Positions 52,276 through 54,294 of a stretch of 54,294 nt of DNA are shown one piece after another. The notes beneath the pieces were generated by a model, which saw only the letters and a list, made by a program, of their open reading frames with translations, ran no database searches and was not told where the DNA came from. The first letter of the stretch is position 1. Every line of letters begins with the position of its first letter. The DNA is from Ruminococcaceae bacterium UBA3710 (lineage in GTDB: Bacteria > Bacillota > Clostridia > Oscillospirales > Acutalibacteraceae): contig DFHZ01000026.1 in assembly GCA_002371985.1 (NCBI GenBank), positions 1-54,294 of the forward strand, read 5' to 3'. A program made the position numbers and the translations under genes.

Positions 52276-53115
52276 ATGGCTACAAGAAAAGGCGGACTCG
52301 GAAGAGGTTTAGAAGCTTTGTTTTCGGAGAACTCAACCGAAAATGAGAGCGTTATTACGGTAAAGACCATAGATATTGAGCCTAATAAAAACCAGCCGAG
52401 AAAAGATTTCGATGAAGAAAGTTTAAACGAACTTGCCGATAGCATATCAAAACACGGACTTATTCAACCTATCGTTGTGCGTCCTACGGCAAACGGTACT
52501 TATAGCATAATAGCCGGCGAGCGAAGATGGAGGGCCTGTCGCTTGGCAGGAATTTCGGAAGTTCCGGTTGTAATAAAGGATATTGACGAAAAGTCGGTTA
52601 TGGAATTAGCACTTATCGAAAATCTTCAGAGAGAGGATTTAAACTCGGTTGAAGAGGCACTCGGCTATAAATCTTTGCTTGAGACTTATAACCTTACCCA
52701 AGAAGAAATAGCGGAAAGCGTCGGAAAATCAAGAAGCAGTATAACTAATGCGTTAAGACTCTTAAATCTTAATGACAACGAACTTGAAGCACTTAGAAAA
52801 GGTTTGATTTCGGCAGGTCATGCGAGAGCACTTCTTTCTATCGAGGATGCTTCACTTCGCAAAGTTGCTTTAGAAATGGCACGGAAAGGTTGTTCTGTGC
52901 GTCAGATAGAAAACATAGCCAAACAAACAAAAGAAAAGGCAAAAAAGCCGACACCAACGAAGGATACATATTATAAAGAGGTTGAAATTGCCTTAAAGGA
53001 AGAACTCGGCAGGAAAGTTATTGTTAAGCCAAACGGAAAATCGGGTGGCACGATAACGCTTGAATTTTTTGACAAAAAAGAACTCGAGGAAATCGTTAAT
53101 AATTTAACAAAGTAG
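52276..53115 (+). CDS. parB: Chromosome partitioning protein ParB (Spo0J)
   Basis: This 279-aa CTP-dependent clamp loads at parS. N-terminal KGGLGRGLEALF; the ParB/Srx domain with QPRKDFDEESLNELADSI and the CTP-binding segment AGERRWRACRLAGI. The HTH is EEIAESVGKSRSSITNALRL, and the C-terminal dimer domain follows. The cognate parS sites lie upstream of parA and flank spoVAE. Confidence 0.97.
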   Translation: MATRKGGLGRGLEALFSENSTENESVITVKTIDIEPNKNQPRKDFDEESLNELADSISKHGLIQPIVVRPTANGTYSIIAGERRWRACRLAGISEVPVVIKDIDEKSVMELALIENLQREDLNSVEEALGYKSLLETYNLTQEEIAESVGKSRSSITNALRLLNLNDNELEALRKGLISAGHARALLSIEDASLRKVALEMARKGCSVRQIENIAKQTKEKAKKPTPTKDTYYKEVEIALKEELGRKVIVKPNGKSGGTITLEFFDKKELEEIVNNLTK

Positions 53116-53128
53116 AAAGAAGTATTTT

Positions 53129-54097
53129 ATGCTCTGGTTTTTTTTAATTTTCTCAACGCTTTGCTGGGGTTTGGCAGAAATATTTTATAAAAAAGGAAAT
53201 GTCGCCGACGAGCCTTATGCACATTTAAAGACAACGGTATTTGTCGGAATATTTTTCGGCATCTATTCCCTCTTCATTCTGCTCACTCAGGATGTAAATA
53301 TCAGATATTTACCTGCAAATTTTGTAAGGTACTTGCCTGTTGCGTTATGTTATATAGTGTCAATGGTATGTTCTTATTACGGAGTTCGTTATATAGAGGA
53401 ATCTATTTCGGACCCGATTGAAAACACCTCCTGTGCATTTGTGCCGATACTGTGTGCCGTATTTATGCACGAAGAATTGAGCCTTAAAACGGTAATAGCG
53501 ATAATAATAGTTGTTGTCGGTATCCTTGGAGTTGGATTTTTCGATTCACAAGGCAAAGAAAACAGAAAACGGGCATTTGGGAAAAAACTTGCGATTATAT
53601 CAATAGCAATGCCGTTTTGCTATATGCTTCTTGATGCAATCGGAACATTTTTGGATATATATTATACGGACGATGCAAGTACATCGGTTTTAATCGGCGT
53701 AACTGACAAGAATTTAGAGCATACGGCAAATTGTTGCTATGAGTTTACATTTTTCTTGGTTGCTATCGGAATACTTGTCTTTTTAAAAACAAAAAAGGTT
53801 AAGTTGTTCTCCTTAGCCGAAACGGAAGAAACAGGCAAAGAAAAAAATCTGCTTCAAAAAATCGGCGGTCAACACAATAAAATTTTGGCAGCACTTTTCG
53901 AAACAGGCGGTCAGGCTACATATCTGTTTGCTTTGTCGGAAGGCTCCGGTATAGCGGCAGTAATTCTCGGTGCAGGAACGGTTATTGTGTCGTTTATACT
54001 TTCAAGGTTTTTATTAAAAGAAAAACTTTCTGTTTTGCAGTATGCTTTCATTGCAATTATATTTGCGGGTATCATTTCCCTTTCCCTTTTCAGTTAG
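53129..54097 (+). CDS. DMT-family (EamA) transporter
   Basis: This 322-aa membrane protein has ten hydrophobic helices in two EamA repeats (1-140 and about 175-322). It starts with WFFLIFSTLCWGLAEIFYKKG and includes the EESISDPIENTSCAFVPI segment near residue 95. Small-molecule exporters of the drug/metabolite superfamily have this layout; substrate unknown. It is 13 bp after parB, possibly co-transcribed, and ends before a terminator. Confidence 0.83.
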   Translation: MLWFFLIFSTLCWGLAEIFYKKGNVADEPYAHLKTTVFVGIFFGIYSLFILLTQDVNIRYLPANFVRYLPVALCYIVSMVCSYYGVRYIEESISDPIENTSCAFVPILCAVFMHEELSLKTVIAIIIVVVGILGVGFFDSQGKENRKRAFGKKLAIISIAMPFCYMLLDAIGTFLDIYYTDDASTSVLIGVTDKNLEHTANCCYEFTFFLVAIGILVFLKTKKVKLFSLAETEETGKEKNLLQKIGGQHNKILAALFETGGQATYLFALSEGSGIAAVILGAGTVIVSFILSRFLLKEKLSVLQYAFIAIIFAGIISLSLFS

Positions 54098-54112
54098 AAA
54101 AGATTATGCTTT

Positions 54113-54159
54113 AAAATCAGGTATATAATGAAAAATTGTATATCTGATTTTATTTTTTT
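54113..54159 (+). terminator. Intrinsic terminator before the rRNA operon
   Basis: AAAATCAGGTATA (54113-54125) pairs with TATATCTGATTTT (54139-54151) and is followed by ATTTTTTT. Confidence 0.85.
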
Positions 54160-54210
54160 ACTTGTGTTTCGGTTAATTTTGCCAAAATGTCGAAAAAATT
54201 AAAAAAAGTG

Positions 54211-54239
54211 TTGACAAGGGGGAAAGGATGTGGTATTAT
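54211..54239 (+). promoter_or_regulatory. rRNA operon promoter
   Basis: TTGACA (54211-54216), 17 bp, TATTAT (54234-54239), GC-rich start region GGGCGCCC. Resembles strong stable-RNA promoters. Confidence 0.85.
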
Positions 54240-54294
54240 AATCGGGCGCCCTGAAAATAGCAGGGAGCGAACGGACCTTGAAAATTAAACAACG
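54240..54294 (+). other. rRNA operon leader (truncated at window end)
   Basis: A CCCTG/CAGGG hairpin followed by GACCTTGAAAATTAAACAACG, the sequence commonly found just before 16S rRNA in Clostridia. The rRNA gene itself lies beyond the window. Confidence 0.75.

Overview
The window is AT-rich chromosomal DNA from a spore-forming, Gram-positive member of the Clostridia. The evidence is spoVT, spoVAE and a SpoVB-like flippase, the dnaA-dnaN-S4-recF-remB-gyrB-gyrA order, perfect 16-bp parS sites, and AGGAGG-type ribosome binding sites. A family within the Oscillospirales is an inference from overall gene style only. The window spans the replication origin and the partition locus, and it ends in the promoter and leader of an rRNA operon.

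Layout. (1) 156-689: spoVT on the minus strand behind a sigma-G-like promoter. (2) 807-13428: a 12-gene minus-strand exopolysaccharide/capsule operon read leftward from one strong promoter at 13566-13594. It holds an aminotransferase, the initiating sugar-phosphate transferase, a GNAT acetyltransferase, four glycosyltransferases, an epimerase, a Wzy-like polymerase, a YdjC-type deacetylase, UDP-glucuronate epimerase and UDP-glucose dehydrogenase. It has no flippase and no sugar dehydratase. (3) 13786-23771: transporters (SstT, SLC45-like MFS), lysS-greA, a DeoR regulator, an MBL hydrolase with a Crp/Fnr regulator, small membrane proteins, a SLOG-like protein and an SGNH hydrolase. (4) 23922-29579: housekeeping genes purA, yhaM-like, DUF1858, trmK, RqcH/NFACT and a TIM-barrel isomerase. 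(5) 29635-32913: the Wzz/tyrosine-kinase/PHP-phosphatase control module for polysaccharide export, then pgeF. (6) 32950-35412: a secreted DnaJ-type zinc-finger protein, a small membrane/zinc-ribbon protein with a structured leader, and tRNA-Pro. (7) 35537-45138: oriC with dnaA, dnaN, S4, recF, remB, an unexpected SGNH hydrolase, gyrB and gyrA. (8) 45163-50893: a CPBP protease, a membrane protein, tadA, a QueG-like protein, a SpoVB-like flippase and rarA. (9) 50924-54097: spoVAE bracketed by two parS sites, parA, parB and a DMT transporter, followed by the rRNA promoter.

How the parts relate. The eps operon makes activated sugars and assembles repeat units on a lipid carrier. The separate kinase/phosphatase/Wzz module would set chain length, and a MATE-like flippase encoded elsewhere (48054-49565) may supply transport. 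The origin, gyrase and parABS genes form a replication-segregation core.

Most unusual observation. Two unlinked copies of a roughly 150-165 nt structured RNA lie at 15572-15721 and 34959-35121, both on the minus strand. They have matching promoter geometry (TTGCWA, 17 bp, TAWAAT), the same closing stem, the same 17-nt tail spacing, and a compensatory alternative pairing between the apical hairpin and the tail. Each ends in a UUCG-loop intrinsic terminator 14-20 nt upstream of a small gene that has no other visible promoter. They may be a new cis-regulatory attenuator class, or divergent 6S-like RNAs. I do not recognise the family.
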